A stretch of DNA of 64,000 bases from Liolophura sinensis (taxonomy: Eukaryota; Mollusca; Polyplacophora; Chitonida; Chitonidae): positions 80,320,028-80,384,027 of the forward strand of contig NC_088295.1 in NCBI RefSeq assembly GCF_032854445.1, in the 5' to 3' direction. The notes beneath the pieces were generated by a model. The model made no database searches. It saw only the letters and a list, made by a program, of their open reading frames with translations, and was not told the origin of the DNA. The position numbers and the translations under genes are program-made. Below, one piece after another: positions 52,201 through 61,200 of the stretch. Position 1 is the first letter of the stretch. The number at the start of each line of letters is the position of its first letter.

Positions 52201-54395
52201 ATTCATATACCATGGTTTACACACAACAGCTCTGATTTGGATAATTAGTAATAATGGCCTATGTTTATGTGTACCTAATGACACATTCTTGGAGCGCTCT
52301 GTCTTTCTTGTAGTGTTTGACCAATGGAATAAGGTCATTCTGAACAATCTGAGCCTGCCCCAGTTGTTGCCGGATGTCACAAGTTTCATCTTCACGCTTC
52401 AAAAAGCGAATCAAATCCTTCACAGTTTCTGAAAAAGGACAATGATTTAATATGTTAAAAGCTAAAACCATCATTAATTTATGATTAAAATTAAAAGCAA
52501 ATTAATTTGGTTGAGCAAGTTGCAGATGGTCGTGGGTTTCCCCTGGGTTCTGCCCAGTTTCCTACCACCATAATGCTGCCCGGTTGTACTTGGTTCTGGT
52601 TCAGAATTTTACCTGCACAACTTTCGATAAATGTGCAGAGCATTTCCATCTACCAACCCTAAGTCACCTGTTTCAAACCAAAATGATGAACACAATTTAG
52701 TGTATATATTATATTAAAAGGTCCTGGCTTTGCAAATCACAAAATATACTCGTTTGGTTTTCAAATGAACTTTAATTAAATGACAGTAGCTATCAGGGTG
52801 GTATCTAGAATCCCTTTGGTTCTGGAAAACGTTTGGGCTCCCAAACCAATGGCTGCCCAGACTGAAAAAGCTGTATTAAAACTAACAAGTAAATTAAATA
52901 AAAAATATGATAGTTTACCATTAAAAAGATATGTTTTCATATAAATTTCTTTCATTCACAGACCTGAAACCTCTTACAATGAATCATTTTGAGCTGCATT
53001 TTCAAATTTTTGCGCAGTCCAGGGGTAGAAACGTTTTTTAAAAACTGCCTGTCACAGAGACAGGTAGACTTTTTTTTTGTACCTGTCACCTACATGTATC
53101 CACCTGTCCCCATCATTCTGGCTTTTAGAAAGTACGTTTTGTGCTAGTAATACCTATCGCCATTGTCGCATTTTCCACATTTTATTTCAGTTTGACGAAA
53201 TTATTTTCCGTCAACATTGCCACCATAACGAAGACATACGAGTCCACCGTGTTACAAGAATATTTGGTTTCAGTAGCATTTTCCTTTTATTCAATATTCT
53301 GTCAGAATCGGCAAAACAAAACTTACTCGTGCAAGTTCAGTCTGTACTTGTATATGCCTGGCTTAAAATTCAAGAGAAACAACTGAGGAAAAGCATCCTG
53401 TCTGTTTACATGCGCGTTTAGATTTATATATGTGTTTCGAGTTGCTCCCCTTTCTACCTGTGACGCCAGGCGTACTTCTCGAGCAGGAAAAGTTAGTAAT
53501 TCGGTCCTAAAGCTGTACACTTTGGGGCGATAGGAAGAGGGCAGGACTATAAATATTAATTTCACATTTTTAATATCTATTTATTTGACGGTGGCCGACA
53601 GCAACTCACACTGACTATAATTGTGAGAGATTAATAAGTCATGCGTGACACTTCAATTTTTGATTGATTCACTGCTCTACGTTCAGGTTGAATGGCACTT
53701 GTTGACACTGTTCGTTCCGTCATAGTTATGGACTCCTGTGAAAGGAAAAGTGTGGCTTCATGCAGATCTAATTTTGCCACTGTTATGATAACTGAAGTGC
53801 GTTCTTCAACGTTCAAAGTATGTTTGGTCTTGGAATTGAAAGCGCAAATACGATAGGTTCGTTGACGACGGTCTTGTCCACTAAATGACCTCCCAACAGT
53901 GCTGACTTGTTCGGGCCGAAAATGACGAAGTCTTGCCATAACATCTGAATTATGAGAACGCCAAGTAAATATACAGGCTTCACATACACAGACATGCATG
54001 GGTATTGACTTAAACATGATTGTAAATTTACTGAGTCCATCTGTCTCTGCCACAGGTGAATTTTATTGACTGTTAAGAAAAGTTGCCTGTCACCAAAAAA
54101 TGGTCTGTCATAGACAGGCATAACTTCAGCCCCTGACAGTCACAATGTCACCATTAAAGACTGGGATCAGAACCTTTAATTTTTATCCTGATAAAGCCTT
54201 GGCTATGTCCCAATATATTCAGATTACTTTTTTACAAGCATTTACCCTTGATTCATTTATTTTAAAATTTTAGCAAGAAACACTTAAATTGCCAAATTTT
54301 AACTTACCAAGACAATCTGGTTCTTTCACGTACTTATCCCCCTCTTGGTAGCCTAAAGCGCTGCATGTGGCCTGCAGCTCCACGTGCATCACCAT
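19605..54395 (-). CDS. timeless: TIMELESS / timeout replication-fork protection protein
   Basis: Orthologue of vertebrate TIMELESS (fly timeout). With TIPIN it forms the fork protection complex, which couples helicase and polymerase and supports checkpoint signalling in the nucleus. Thirty-three coding exons join with consistent phase into 1671 residues, from [20 protein letters not shown] (ATG at 54395) to IDSEED and a TGA (19607-19605). Order: N-terminal TIMELESS domain (residues about 1-360), middle region with [14 protein letters not shown]-type and PFDAASEV motifs, C-terminal region with two WTExQELEL helices (residues 805-905), PARP1-binding-like segment (about 1014-1100), then a roughly 500-residue acidic repeat tail absent from the human protein. 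An upstream non-coding exon is likely, because a splice acceptor precedes the ATG by 19 nt (54415-54416). Exon positions are given in the four block entries below. Confidence 0.96.
21176..21400 (-). mobile_element. Possible degenerate SINE-like copy
   Basis: A TTATCAAGAATTTTTCACTAAT tail motif and, on the minus strand, GAGTGGGTTCAATCTCA, which fits a Pol III B box. Too decayed to assign to a family. Located in TIMELESS intron 31. Confidence 0.4.
22320..24312. repeat. 39-bp minisatellite, about 51 copies, in TIMELESS intron 30
   Basis: Head-to-tail 39-bp units around TTAGCTGTACATTTTAATGT and ATCAACCACTGACTGCAGG, with a small set of recurring variants (tcaacc/tcatcc, gactgcagg/gagtgcagg/gactgcatg, ttttaa/ttcaat). 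Because 39 is divisible by three, the array is open for 372 codons on the plus strand and for 197 and 427 codons on the minus strand. These frames give the 13-residue repeats [13 protein letters not shown] and [13 protein letters not shown]. It ends only about 60 bp from the exon 31 splice acceptor. Confidence 0.95.
25030..25215 (-). mobile_element. Degenerate SINE-like repeat, family 3
   Basis: A TTATTTCATTACGGCTTAAA tail and CACTCAAGAACTC, then AACCACCAACCCAAGTTCAT, ACTTTCCCGCATGTTATG and ACACCATACTGGTGGAAGAC. Shares order and sequence with the copy at 44190. Confidence 0.5.
25225..25860. repeat. Degenerate internally repeated element
   Basis: Two clear related units, about 25540-25680 and 25690-25820. 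Each runs ACATTAATGACC, a CCTTGAAAAA run, GTTCTTC/GTTTCTTC, GACAAAATG, GTTTGGTGA and TTGGGATA, then GTTCAGG. A more decayed unit lies before them, including CCACACCCTACAAGCGGACA. It resembles a dispersed repeat I recall from bivalve intergenic DNA. No coding capacity. It lies in TIMELESS intron 29. Confidence 0.5.
26752..26815 (-). mobile_element. SINE family 1 remnant
   Basis: ATTTATTTAATTTGATTGATG fused directly to GAGGTTGCTGGAAGACCTTC, so the middle of the element is deleted. It lies 40 bp from TIMELESS exon 27. Confidence 0.65.
29085..29690. repeat. 42-bp minisatellite overlapping the exon 23 splice acceptor
   Basis: About 14 diverged units of about 42 bp of type GTTTACACACTGAAACCACA, then CATACATTTAGCACCTTCAACT. 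The first unit overlaps the acceptor of TIMELESS exon 23: in plus orientation, CACTGAAACC at 29090-29099 is both the exon boundary and the repeat core. On the minus strand most units therefore carry a GGTTTCAGTG acceptor-like copy. Confidence 0.88.
29934..30190 (-). mobile_element. SINE family 1, near full length
   Basis: ATTTATTTGATTGGTGTTTT, ACGCCATACTCAAGAATATT, AGCCAGCTTTATGGTGGGAG, GAGGTTGCTGCTAGACCTTC, GAGCTGAACTTGAACTCACA (complement of a B box) and a decayed head. It lies in TIMELESS intron 22. Confidence 0.85.
31130..32700. other. TIMELESS intron 20, no gene seen
   Basis: AT-rich intron sequence. The stretch 32280-32690 has a possible transposon-derived feel (ACAATTTCAATAGGCATTCC near its end), but I found no matching terminal repeat. 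Confidence 0.4.
35923..38887 (+). CDS. Leucine-rich-repeat single-pass membrane protein
   Basis: Two exons, 35923-37755 and 38153-38887, joined phase 0 across a GT-AG intron, giving 855 residues. Signal peptide about 1-25 (hydrophobic [14 protein letters not shown]). LRRNT cap [14 protein letters not shown] from about residue 26. Roughly 15-17 LRRs (LxxLxLxxNxL pattern) to about 490. LRRCT cap [15 protein letters not shown] near 493-543, where the usual HCDC is HCDK. A long Thr/Ser/Pro stalk suited to O-glycosylation reaches about 755. The membrane helix [20 protein letters not shown] is near 761-780, followed by basic FRYRRNR and a cytoplasmic tail of about 70 residues. Type I topology, so probably an adhesion or recognition receptor. 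I cannot name an orthologue. The start context is good (AAAATCATGG). It is nested in TIMELESS intron 18. Confidence 0.93.
38888..40125 (+). other. Probable 3' UTR of the LRR gene
   Basis: Non-coding AT-rich sequence after the TAA. A clean AATAAA lies at 40105-40110, with an earlier candidate near 39670. The T-rich run at 39486-39498 is unremarkable. Confidence 0.55.
40105..40110 (+). terminator. Poly(A) signal AATAAA
   Basis: Canonical hexamer followed by GTGTTTTAC-rich sequence, the likely cleavage region of the LRR transcript. Confidence 0.5.
41158..41305 (-). mobile_element. SINE family 1 copy, lacks head
   Basis: CGTTTTACGCCATACTCAGG, TTATACGACGGTAGCCAGC, CCATGACCATCCGCAAGTTA and CCCACGTACGGCCGGAGAGG. 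Little diverged, so relatively young. It is 95 bp from TIMELESS exon 17. Confidence 0.88.
42712..42875 (-). mobile_element. Degenerate SINE-like repeat, family 3
   Basis: ACATCTGGCAAGG, TTTCTCACACGTGACATATAG and ATATGCACTCCATATTGATGG follow the same order as the copies at 1936 and 44190. Confidence 0.5.
44190..44480 (-). mobile_element. SINE-like repeat, family 3, longest copy
   Basis: ATAATATACTCAAGAATTTT tail, CCACCGACCTCTGGCAAGTT, ACTGACTTTCTCAGGTATGC and ATACCATACTGGTGGTAAAC. The right part includes GGCTTTGATCCAGCACC, a possible decayed tRNA-like B box on the complement. Confidence 0.5.
44866..45070. repeat. Dispersed repeat of about 200 bp, copy A
   Basis: AAAATTTCGTCTAGGACT, GAGAGTTCTATGGATTTTAG, GAAGGTGACTTAGGGTTTAT, GGCAAAATTTTGGGTGATTTAGGGCATAATTA in order. 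Copies B and C lie at 48338 and 51145. Confidence 0.6.
48338..48555. repeat. Dispersed repeat of about 200 bp, copy B
   Basis: AAAATTTCGTCCAAGACTCA, ATTCTGGGAGTTACATTGAT, AGAAAGGTGTTTTGAGAACT and GTATCCTACTGGGAAAACAT, ending AATTAGGGTAACC. It ends just before TIMELESS exon 6 (48571). Confidence 0.6.
49285..49545 (+). mobile_element. SINE family 1 copy, plus orientation
   Basis: Decayed tRNA-like head (CATGACCTATTGGTTAACAT), ATGACCCAGGAGCCTCTCAC, CTCCGGTCGTACATGGGAAA, then AAGTGAAATATTCTTGAGTA and an AAACAAATAAAT end. The middle is shortened. Confidence 0.85.
50088..50862. repeat. 48-bp minisatellite, about 16 copies, in TIMELESS intron 3
   Basis: Units of 48 bp: ATCAACAGGCAGCAGAAAGT, CACTGTGCTACCAGGCAATA, CGCATGAT. 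Very homogeneous, so recently amplified. Open on the plus strand in two frames (16-residue repeat [16 protein letters not shown] in one) and on the minus strand in one. It is non-coding by context. Confidence 0.95.
51145..51325. repeat. Dispersed repeat of about 200 bp, copy C
   Basis: TTTTTCCTGATTCTGTGAGT, TCTATTGACTTTGGAAAGGT, TCTGAGGTTTGTTTGGAACA and TTTTCTACTGGAAAAAATTG, ending TCATTTAGGGAAGTTC. Same order as copies A and B. Confidence 0.6.
51845..52100 (+). mobile_element. SINE family 1, near full length, plus orientation
   Basis: Decayed head with CAGCACGGCGCAATGACCCA, B box GTGAGTTCAAGTCTGG, GGGAAGGTCTGCCAGCAACC, TTTCCTCCCACCATAATGCT, GCCGTCGTATAAGTGAAATA and a CATCAAATAAATGAAT end. 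Confidence 0.88.
52505..52620 (+). mobile_element. SINE family 1 body fragment, plus orientation
   Basis: GCAGATGGTCGTGGGTTTCC, CCTGGGTTCTGCCCAGTTTC and ACCACCATAATGCTGCCCGG. Head and tail are missing. Confidence 0.75.
52621..54300. other. TIMELESS intron 1 remainder
   Basis: AT-rich intron. A tiny SINE family 1 remnant (TATTTATTTGACGGTGGCCGACAG) sits near 53576-53605. The segments GCCTGTCACAGAGACAGG (53047-53064) and TGCCTGTCACC...GTCTGTCATAGACAGGCA (about 54085-54121) form a pair of related motifs in opposite order, about 1.07 kb apart, and could bound an old element. Confidence 0.4.
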
Positions 54396-55019
54396 AGCAA
54401 CCGCTTCACAGTAACTGTAAATGTATAACGGGAGTTGATGTCATTGACCCCTCTTACCATTACAAGCTTCAAAACTCAGGCTAGAAATGTTAGTCCTAGA
54501 TTGCTCTGACAGGTTTGTTATGTTCAGTCAAGGATGAACCCAAACCAGTGTCAGCGTGCACTCTATTAAAAACCTGATGCAGCAGTTGTCGTGGCAGCTT
54601 GTCAAGAGACCAAAGTTACCCATGAAATACAATTCCCTGACCTCATGTTTCCAGGCACTCATGTTCCTTACCTTTTCACCTCTCCATTTACTGCGAGCTT
54701 AACACTGATCGGTTATTTCTAAGGCCGCGTGGGCCCTGAGATTCCTTGATGATTCTCAAGCAATCTGCTGTACAGTCGGCCTTAACAAATTTGACAAGGG
54801 CAGGTAACCACATCAGGTTTTAAAAGGGAAAAAGCTCTGACGTTAACTTTGCCAAGTTTAGAACCATCCTTGGAGGAGTCCATCTAGATGCTGTTTTAAA
54901 ATTCTCACATTAAACATTAAATCCATCCCCACTCTCAAATATATTCCGAAATTCAACTCAATGAATGCAATCTCAATTTAAGTTATGCTTACAGATGGCA
55001 AAAGAAATATAATAATCTC

Positions 55020-55866
55020 TTGGATCATGGTTCACACGCCCTATGGCCAAAAAAATTCAAGGACTTTTTAAGTACTTTCAAGTACTTAAAATACAAATTC
55101 AAGTACCTCAAACGACAATCACAATCTCCACTGTCGCGTACAAACTGCGACAACAGGTGCAGCTTGAATACTTTTTTAGGTCACTTGGTAAGCGTGGTAC
55201 AGCCATGCAGTGGCATTCAACCGGTACACAGCCGTGTGTTGGTGCCATAACCTTCAGTTGGTGCAAACATCATTGATAATCAGATAACCCATCATTGATT
55301 CTTATAAATTTTCCACTGTCTGTCAGAATAAAAAGTGCAGCTTAAAATATTTCCGCACAACTCACGTGTTTGTTAACTGCGCCACTGGCATACTGGAGAC
55401 ATCTATACTTCAGAGACACAATCAGCAGTATGCCCGACAGACAGTGCTGGCGTCACGCACAAACCAGTCCTTGAAATCTGGGAACTACAGCCATTCGTAG
55501 CTAAAACAGTTGCCTGGCATTTCTAGTGCTTTTTTTCATGCACCAAATCACCCTCAATGACTACAGTGTAAGTTCTTACCGCCAAATAAAAAAATGGCGA
55601 TCTTAGCGCCCCCTGGAGGAGAAAAAGAAGTCTGTAGTGCTGCAAAACTATGACCATGTACCTACCGCTGGCGCCCGCTTTAGGTGCATGCCTGTTGCCA
55701 GCTGATTCAGAGATTCTTACCACCGAATAACTTTCTTCACGTGACCTACTTTCACTGACCTCCACATAAAACTTGTCAAATTCAAGCTCTTTCCAGTCCT
55801 TGAACTACCAAAATAAAATTCAAGTACTTTCAAGATTTTCAAGGCCCCGTGCGAACCCTGTTGGAT
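55020..55866. mobile_element. hAT-like non-autonomous DNA transposon
   Basis: Left end CATGGTTCACACGCCC at 55026 and right end (complement) CAGGGTTCGCACGGGGCC at 55860 are imperfect terminal inverted repeats starting CAnGGTTC, as in hAT elements. Subterminal AAGTACTTTCAAGTACTT and TTCAAGTACTTTCAAG recur at the two ends. TTGGAT flanks both sides (55020-55025 and 55861-55866). No transposase reading frame is present. Confidence 0.65.
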
Positions 55867-56139
55867 GTCAAAACTCAGTTACCTTTCAAACCCACACGTG
55901 ACCTCAAAACTGCTGTCGACAGCCAGGCACTCAGTACCACCAAGTAGATGTGATCACAGGGCAGCGAGCTAATTAGTTTCATCGGCGAAGATAGTAAATT
56001 AAATTGTGCCATGTATTTTGAGAGGTAGAGATGGAATCAGTGTTGTGATGAACATCAAATTTCAAAATAGCACACCGAGTCCATCTAGATCACTTGGCCA
56101 AACAAAATTTTGCGAAACTGAATGTCAAATTTTGGATTA

Positions 56140-57245
56140 GTTCAATTAAATTGAACGTTAAAGTCTATTTTCAACAATTTCTGATATTTACCTGCCTCAA
56201 CATTTAATCATTGAATTCAGAAATGTGGTAGGTCCATTCCGCAAGGCGCTTAGTGAAGCGAAGTGAGTTGTTATAGCCACTCCAAAACAGCCGCACACTC
56301 TGATTTCTGACGAGGGGAGATCAGTCTTTTCCATCACCCCTGCAAGTTTCATTCCATTTCAGACTAATTATATGCAGAAAATCTGATAAAGTGTGAGACT
56401 TCTCTCTCTTTGTAATTGTGTTGTGCATGCGACACTGACAGCGCAAATTGTGTTCTTTCTATTTTACATCCATAATAGCTGATGAAAGCATCTCTAATGT
56501 TGTCATTTAGGACTGGTTGTATGGTCTCTTCTTGTTAGTTTGATTTCTTTTTGGTGCGCCATTCCAAGATTTTAGTAGACCCAACTTGCCATGACAGCAC
56601 AAAGTTATTTTGATGAGAGCGAGAAGAAAATATTTTGACTCAGAAATGGATTTACACTTGCCGGAGTGGTAATAGTTCAATTAAATTGAATGCTGAGGTC
56701 TATTTTCAATATCCTGCCCAACACGTATGCATTGTGACACTGGCAGCTGGTCTCAGTTCCCTGCTTATAAATGTGTGGTTCAAAATGTATCAGTTTAACA
56801 CTTAAACTGAGAGCAAAAATCAAATTTATTGCATCGATATCTGTTTATCCACTATAAGAACATACACTGACAGTCAAGAGCTAACAGTTTTCTTGACCTG
56901 AAAGCCAACTGTCATGTGACGCATGCAGAGCTAGTGATTGGCCTAGTTCATAACGGCTTCTACAACATGGCTACTCGGAGTGAACTATGCACCAGTATCC
57001 ATCAGGGGCAGACTTTATGTTCACTTGTACCAGAGTGATAGTAAAGGTCCAATTGTCTTCAATGCACACCATAAATCAGTGTACTTCCATTTGCAGCAGA
57101 TTTAACAGCCCACTTCGTTCCACAAAGTGTCTTGTGGAATGGACCTACTGCATTTTTTAACTGAACAATTGAACGCAGAGGCAGGAAAATATCAGAAATT
57201 GTTGAAAATAGATCTCAATGTTCAATTTAACTGAACTATTATTGT
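56140..57245. mobile_element. Inverted-repeat (foldback/MITE-like) element
   Basis: About 140 bp at 56140-56282 recurs inverted at 57084-57245. Left AGTTCAATTAAATTGAAC, TCTATTTTCAACAATTTCTG and GTAGGTCCATTCC match the right-hand complement in the same order. A third copy of the outermost 60 bp lies inside at 56676-56735, in the left-hand orientation. There is no open frame of note. The end carries the near-perfect palindrome GTTCAATTAAATTGAAC. Confidence 0.8.
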
Positions 57246-57604
57246 ACAGGACTAATTTAAGCAAAGCCTATATATTCAAAATGACCTCTATTGCAAGTGT
57301 TGAATAGACACAGTTCGTCTTCGACATCTTGTCATGTTATGCTGGCATCAATCACACCAGCATAACATCAGGAAGTGTTGAAAAAGTTGACTGTGCACTC
57401 TTGCCTACAGTCTAGTGATAAATGAGCGCTGATCTGCCGCTATTTCATCGAACCAACCAGGTTTTAAAAAGTGTCCAGTCGATTTTCGTACATGCACATA
57501 AAAAGAAGATAATATCAATCCCTGAACAACATGAAATTAATTGTGTTATCTATTGATGTTGGGTGAACGCAAAACTGCAGCGAATAAAACGCAGGTCCAC
57601 ATAC

Positions 57605-58206
57605 CTACCGCCCTGTTCATGCGATTGGCGCCAACTAGTGTTCTTCCCTCCGACGAAGAAAACCCTCGTTCAAGGGAGACAATGAGATTCGCAAAACATT
57701 GAGTTTGAGATTAACAACATATGTCTTTCCTTAGACATGGCATTTTAAGGCGTAGTTTAATCATTTATTCTGTTTCGCATACAATGCTGTCTGTGCATAC
57801 TTTTAGTTTAAATGGTATCTGCTCGTGACTAAAACTGATCACAGCTTCAATGTAAACACATCCACGTGTTTACCTCTGACATCTACGTTCTACTTTCGAA
57901 CTCGATCTTACCATATTAATCCACTGTTGATTCAGTGCTCAAAGAGTTTGCGGTTCGATATGAAACATTAAATACATGAAAAACCTCTAAACAGTATAAA
58001 AAAACTTCATTCCTTATAGGTTGACAACTGAAGGCAACAAATGTATAAGTGGAACTATATACTGTCGCGTATTAAATAATACACTTGTTGTGTGGCACTT
58101 CCGTCTGTCATATCCAAAGGCGACGAGAACGCATTTTCTGCCCGATGGAGATAGGTTAAACAAATTTCATTTGTCGTAAGGAAATGTCACTGATGTCAGA
58201 ATAAAG
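57605..58206. promoter_or_regulatory. Candidate divergent promoter of TIMELESS and the ankyrin/SOCS gene
   Basis: On the minus strand GGCGGTAG|GTATGT puts a good splice donor at 57599-57604, which could end a TIMELESS 5' UTR exon. Just inside it lies the palindrome TTGGCGCCAA (57625-57634), an E2F-type site fitting an S-phase gene. The ankyrin/SOCS gene starts at 58207 in the other direction. Exon and promoter are inferred. Confidence 0.4.
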
Positions 58207-61200
58207 ATGGCAGAGAACCCTTCATCGGACGAAGAGTTTCCAGAAGGGGCACATGAAAGGTATAATTTATACGCCAGCATAAATCGCGGTGTCTGCACCT
58301 GTCCATATATGGACATTCACCATTCACCTGGATTTGACCTGCCTATATTTGTCAAAAAGCCCCTAGTTTTAATATTCATGTTTCTGTATTACATCCCGTA
58401 CATGGCTTTGCCCAACACATGTGTCTTTAAATAGTCACTCCCTTGCCGAGCGCCGGCGTTGTGCATTTTTACTTTCCTGACAGATTGATCTTTATGATGT
58501 AAACAAATAATTAAACTACCAGTATTTATAAATCTGACTCACAGTTTTTGGTCTGCTACAACCAGCATGTAGTTGTAAATAGTACACAACATGCTGGTCT
58601 AGGCAGAAAGAAGATACCTCTTTCAAGTGTCTTGCTCAGTCCTCCACCATGGCAGAATTTCTACATCTTGAGTAAGTTTAAAGCTACAAATGTATGATGA
58701 AGGTATAAATTGGTTGTGCTGTTTGAGACCACATAGGCCTACTTCTGTCAAGTAGACAGTGAGGTGAAACATTGGAAGGTACAGGTAAATGAACAGCCAT
58801 GAATGATATTCTGAGAAGTACATGTGGGAGAGTAACTGGAAATTATACTATAGCATGTTGGACAACAGAACAATTTGCAAAGCATACATATTTGAAGAGT
58901 GAAGGTCTAAAAATCCTACTTTTGGTTTATGTTGTCCAGATGAAAGGTTTTGTATTAATATCCATGTTATGTAGACAATATCTTCACCCCTGTGTATGTG
59001 CAAATGAAGTTTGTAGGTGCAAGTAAAATGACGTGTGCCAGGATGTCCAAGGTCATAAATGTTTCATTTGATCATAGTCTTGAACTTGTTGACTACATTT
59101 GCACTAAGTTGATTAACAACAATATTGTTTGAATTGATTTTATCGTTATTGTTTGTTTGTATTATTTTTTCGTTGCTTTCAGGGTGAGCAGTGCATTGCC
59201 TATTCATAATAGTGCTAGCATACATTTCCCTGATGATGAACTGGAAATTTTCCGTGCAGTGAGATATGATGATGTGGAGATGGTCGGACGTCAAATTCGC
59301 AGCGGAGTGGATGTAAACGTGTTGCATGAAGGCAAGATGCTCAACACTATAAATCTTCCAACCATTTAACTTTTTGTCAGGAAATTTGGTTAATCTATTT
59401 CAATTTTCTGGCAGCAGGCTTCAATATTTGTACCAGTTAAGTCCATTTTTCCATTCAGCAGTAGGCATCTGCATTTTTGCTGGTGAATATCATGCAACTA
59501 TTAAACTTGAACTTTTAAAACATGTTTTTTGTTTTAGGTGGCAAATGTACATTGAAGGATAGAGCCCTGCACCGTCCCATTTTAACGAAGAGTTATTCCC
59601 CTTTGCATGTCGCAGTTCTACATTCTTCTATGAAGGTACATGTATTTTGTTTGACATTTTTTCATCCGATTTTTTAAATTGGTAATACAATGCCATAGCT
59701 ATGATGCTTGAACACCACAATTGTTTTACTAACCTAAGATAAGATTTTTGACGAATTTATGTTATTTACTGCATTTGTATGTGTGGATCAAGTTCACGCA
59801 TGCATGTACTGATAAATAAAAGTGTGAATGAAACAATCAATTTGACTGGCTAGTATATGATGCTGTTTAGACATCAGTGACTAGAACCTAAGTACATACA
59901 CCCAAAAACAAAAGAAAAAAGAACACATTTACTTCTGTCTCATTTTGACACCCGCTGTTTCACACATGCTCATCCACTTACAGATGATAAATTTCTTGCT
60001 TGAAAATGGAGCAGATGTGAATGCTGTAGAAGGCAATAACCAGACACCACTTCACTTTGCCACGGCATGTGGTAGAGTTGGTGTGGTGAGGAGGCTAATA
60101 GAGGCAGGTGAGTGCTGACTGATTTTAACACTGATGTTCAGGGGAGTATGAACTGATGTTGAGGGAAGGTTTTATGCACTGTGATTTTAATACTAGTGCT
60201 TGTTGGTTTAGGGAAAGAGTAAGTAGTAATTTGTATGGAAGATTGTCAGAGTAAAGGTAGTGCCAAATGCAGTCTTACAACAATCTAATACTATTTTGAT
60301 TGAAGTTCAAATGCATAAGGCTTATATCTATATGTAGCTCATGTGATTTTAAGGCATTAGAGGATTGTTGATGCTGTGTTAAGCTTCGCTGTCCCTCAGA
60401 TAACTATTGTGTTGTCATATACAATGTATGTGACAGTAAACAGTGAAATCATTCTACTGCTCTTTTCTGCATATATACAATACAAAAGCTTGTTTCTGTG
60501 CAGGAGCTGATGTAAATGTCCAGACGTCCAGTGGGAAGACTGCTGTGATGGAGGCAGTGGTCAGTAACAACATTGAAATGGTCAGATGTCTGCTAGCTGC
60601 TGGGATTGATCTCGAGCTGACCGATATCAAGGGTGGCACAGTCCTGTACATGTCCACAATCTTCACAGGGAAAGACACAAGGTTTATCCAGTGCCTAATA
60701 CAAGGTATGTAGTCATAAAAATGTGTGAAAAATATTGTGGATAAACCTGAAACAGATGGTAAATTTTCTGCATTTTGCCAAATTTAGAAATTAAAAAAGT
60801 ACTATCATTTTGAAGTAGCTACTCCTTGTTAAAAGATAATGTATATTCTGAGCATGTGAAATCAGATGCAATCTGTTTTGTTCTCAAAATCTTCAAGGTA
60901 AGACATAAATACAAATAGTTATGGATTAAAAACACTTCCCCAAATTTATCTGATACACTATTCAAGTTTAAATATTGGGCTCAACTTGGAAAATCGAGTC
61001 TGTACATGTAGTTAATGATTTTCTTTCAAGGACATTTCTGTTGGTTTTTGCATGTTTTAATATCCAGCTGGTTGTGATGTGAACAAAACTAACAAACAAG
61101 GTGCTAGTCCATTAATGATGGCCGCCCAGCTGCACATTCACTCGGCTGTATCCATGCTGATCAAGGCAGGGGCAAACATCAATCAGGTAAGGGCTCTTAG

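Larger units (their letters stand above)
46155..54414 (-). other. timeless: TIMELESS exons 1-10, N-terminal domain
   Basis: Exons: 54308-54414 (coding from 54395), 52275-52428, 51424-51541, 49571-49633, 49028-49129, 48571-48611, 47606-47720, 47080-47144, 46701-46769, 46155-46419. Family-conserved stretches include [73 protein letters not shown] and [15 protein letters not shown]. Together they cover the helical N-terminal TIMELESS fold that contacts TIPIN and the replisome. The 41-nt exon 48571-48611 is the smallest. Confidence 0.95.

Noticed and set aside
55523-55765. Minus-strand frame of 80 codons inside the hAT-like element
   Set aside because: Too short and unlike a transposase. The element appears non-autonomous.
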